6,127 nucleotides of DNA from Methanobacteriota archaeon (GTDB lineage Archaea; Thermoplasmatota; Poseidoniia; Poseidoniales; Poseidoniaceae). The position numbers were made by a program, and so were the translations under genes. The notes beneath the pieces are model-generated. The model worked only from the letters and a program-made list of their open reading frames with translations, was not told the DNA's origin and did not search any database. Below, piece by piece: positions 5,419 through 6,127 of the stretch; position 1 is the first letter of the stretch, and each line of letters begins with the position of its first letter. The DNA lies in assembly GCA_018662715.1 (NCBI GenBank), contig JABJFP010000009.1:1-6127 (forward strand). The letters are read 5' to 3'.

Positions 5419-5589
5419 TTAGAGAAGGTAGAGGGTAAATCCCATGCCTGAATCATTCGCTTTCAACAAATCAGAATAGTTGAGGCTCCACTTGATGAGG
5501 GATTCGTTCATGCGCTTTTGGCGCAACACATGGTCGTATGCTTTGGATAGCGCACGGTGTCCTTCGTTGGTTTCGGATTTTTGCTCCAT
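5419..5589 (-). CDS. Small hypothetical protein (56 aa) upstream of the exporter
   Basis: A short complete ORF runs from ATG 5589 to TAA 5419. The product begins MEQKSETNEGHRALSKAYDH and ends GMGFTLYLL. It is highly charged in the first 45 residues, probably mostly helical (for example ALSKAYDHVLRQKRMNESL, 13-31), with no signal peptide, membrane span or cysteine. I do not recognise a family. Support for it being real: it fills an otherwise gene-free gap, uses ordinary codons, is preceded by a TATA-like ATAAAATAA at about 32-41 bp, and lies co-directionally 52 nt before the exporter. There is no strong Shine-Dalgarno, as for other first genes here. A small regulatory or nucleic-acid-binding protein is possible but unproved. 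Confidence 0.6.
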   Translation of the reverse strand: MEQKSETNEGHRALSKAYDHVLRQKRMNESLIKWSLNYSDLLKANDSGMGFTLYLL

Positions 5590-5620
5590 GATATCCCATC
5601 ATCATCTTCCTACTTTAATG

Positions 5621-5630
5621 TTATTTTATG
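5621..5630 (-). promoter_or_regulatory. TATA-like box for the 56-aa ORF and exporter
   Basis: On the minus strand this reads CATAAAATAA. It would place the transcription start near 5600, giving a leader of about 10 nt before ATG 5589. Pattern-based assignment. Confidence 0.4.
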
Positions 5631-5656
5631 TGCATCATACATGCATCACTGCATGA
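5631..5656. repeat. Three TGCATSA repeats upstream of the TATA box
   Basis: TGCATCA at 5631-5637, TGCATCA at 5642-5648 and TGCATGA at 5650-5656 are direct repeats with start-to-start spacing of 11 and 8 bp. Their GCAT/TGCATGCA-like cores are partly palindromic. They lie immediately upstream of the probable TATA box on the minus strand, a place where a regulator could bind. The binding role is inference. Confidence 0.45.
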
Positions 5657-5715
5657 AATAGGAAATAAATCTTCAATATGTTGGATTAATACGGTATTTT
5701 GCATGTTGTGGCCAT

Positions 5716-5877
5716 GACGCCGATGCAGTCATCGATGCCTTGAGGGCCGTGTATGATGACCGAGAGCGCTACGGTGCATTGGCGCGAGAGCACACCCAAA
5801 TGGTTGACCATCGGCGGTCTGTGGCCGCCTACCGCACCGGGGTTGAGGATGTGAAGGTTGGTGTTGGTCTGCTGTAG
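5716..5877 (+). pseudogene. Remnant resembling a glycosyltransferase C-terminus
   Basis: A 53-codon frame ending at TAG 5875-5877 reads DADAVIDALRAVYDDRERYG, then ALAREHTQMV, DHRRSVAAYR and TGVEDVKVGVGLL. This pattern resembles the C-terminal end of GT4-type glycosyltransferases: an acidic DADA-x3-AL start, a DD-x-ER-x3-L helix, and a last helix ending in VA-x-Y. Upstream the frame is open only to a TAG at about 5657, with AT-rich non-coding-looking sequence and no ATG, GTG or TTG start before the homologous part. The catalytic domains are absent. By hand count 34 of 53 third positions are G or C, unlike the AT-rich DNA just before it. Most likely a decayed or rearranged fragment; an unrelated small coding region is the alternative. 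Moderate-to-low confidence. Confidence 0.42.
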
Positions 5878-5931
5878 GGGCATATGGGGGAGGTATCTGT
5901 GGAGGTTGCACATCAGTGGGTAGGTGTGGGG
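5877..5931 (+). other. G-rich, C-poor stretch
   Basis: The plus strand has runs GGGG (5877-5880), GGGGG (5886-5890), GGG (5918-5920) and GGGG (5928-5931), plus several GG pairs and very few C. It separates the glycosyltransferase-like remnant from the minus-strand ORF. Loops between runs are too long and uneven for a confident G-quadruplex. Confidence 0.25.
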
Positions 5932-6122
5932 AACAAAAACATACCGAGTGGTTTGACACATATCCAAAGACCGATGAAGACCCAACCTATCCTTGCCAAC
6001 CTATCAAACACCCATGCAATAGGCATTTCATTGAGGGATATGCAGTGTGCTGAGGGGACTGAAAAGCCATTGTACTTCTCCATAATGTCTTGAGAGATCT
6101 GAGGAACCCCACGGGTTTTCAT
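5913..6122 (-). CDS. Hypothetical ORF at right edge, possibly N-terminally incomplete
   Basis: A 69-codon frame from ATG 6122 to TGA 5913. The frame stays open to the edge of the window, so the true start may lie outside. The product begins MKTRGVPQISQDIMEKYNGF, has a central segment NEMPIAWVFDRLARIGWVFIGLW and ends MFLFPTPTH. Residues about 45-62 are hydrophobic enough for a single membrane span or a buried helix. I recognise no family, and no promoter or ribosome-binding site can be judged so near the edge. The opposite strand has an overlapping frame of similar length (5884-6093), which weakens both. It may be a real small gene, the tail of a longer one, or noise in degraded DNA. Confidence 0.3.
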   Translation of the reverse strand: MKTRGVPQISQDIMEKYNGFSVPSAHCISLNEMPIAWVFDRLARIGWVFIGLWICVKPLGMFLFPTPTH

Positions 6123-6127
6123 GGAAA

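Noticed and set aside
5631..5656. CRISPR or replication-origin iterons
   Set aside because: Only three 7-bp units with unequal 11- and 8-bp spacing; no spacers, cas genes or origin genes nearby. A promoter-linked binding cluster is the simpler reading.
5877..5931. G-quadruplex
   Set aside because: G-runs are separated by long, uneven loops, so a stable fold is doubtful.
5686..5985. Minus-strand frames 5686-5985 and 5729-5959
   Set aside because: Pro/His-rich translations antisense to the glycosyltransferase-like fragment, typical of shadows of GC-rich coding sequence.

Overview
The window looks like a chromosomal piece of an archaeon, most likely a marine planktonic euryarchaeote of the Marine Group II (Poseidoniales) type. 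It carries archaeal information-processing genes: the sliding clamp PCNA, the RNA-cleavage factor TFS, and the Nop5 and fibrillarin pair of the C/D-box RNA methylation machine. Alongside them sit bacterial-type genes, the DNA glycosylase Fpg/MutM and a LysE/RhtB-family exporter, plus an acidic cell-surface lipoprotein. Promoters show archaeal TATA-like boxes. The lineage is inferred from gene content only, since there is no rRNA gene here.

Layout. (1) 1-555, minus: N-terminal part of an acidic lipoprotein that runs off the left edge. (2) 556-734: a divergent promoter region with strikingly symmetric structure, two nested inverted repeats sharing a centre near position 636. (3) 735-1475, plus: PCNA. 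(4) 1598-1948, minus: TFS, convergent with PCNA. (5) 2085-4752, plus: a three-gene operon nop5, flpA, fpg. (6) 4749-5589, minus: a LysE-type exporter, whose stop codon overlaps the fpg stop tail to tail, preceded by a 56-residue small ORF on the same strand. (7) 5590-5715: AT-rich promoter DNA with three TGCATSA repeats. (8) 5716-6127: an apparent remnant of a glycosyltransferase C-terminus, a G-rich stretch, and an unrecognised minus-strand ORF at the right edge.

How the genes relate. Nop5 and FlpA are two of the three core proteins of the archaeal box C/D sRNP (the third, L7Ae, is not here); it 2'-O-methylates rRNA and tRNA. Fpg, a base-excision repair enzyme for oxidised purines, is attached to this operon two bases behind flpA. 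PCNA and TFS serve replication/repair and transcript proofreading, so the left two thirds is an information-processing block, while the right third is transport and accessory DNA.

The most useful annotation result concerns the fpg start. The first ATG would place two residues before the catalytic proline. A CTG two codons later gives the family N-terminus MPELPEVE and lies exactly 7 nt behind a GGAGG ribosome-binding site, the same spacing seen for the TTG start of flpA. I found no clear evidence of a new multi-gene system. The window has no CRISPR array, tRNA, rRNA or intact mobile element that I can see.
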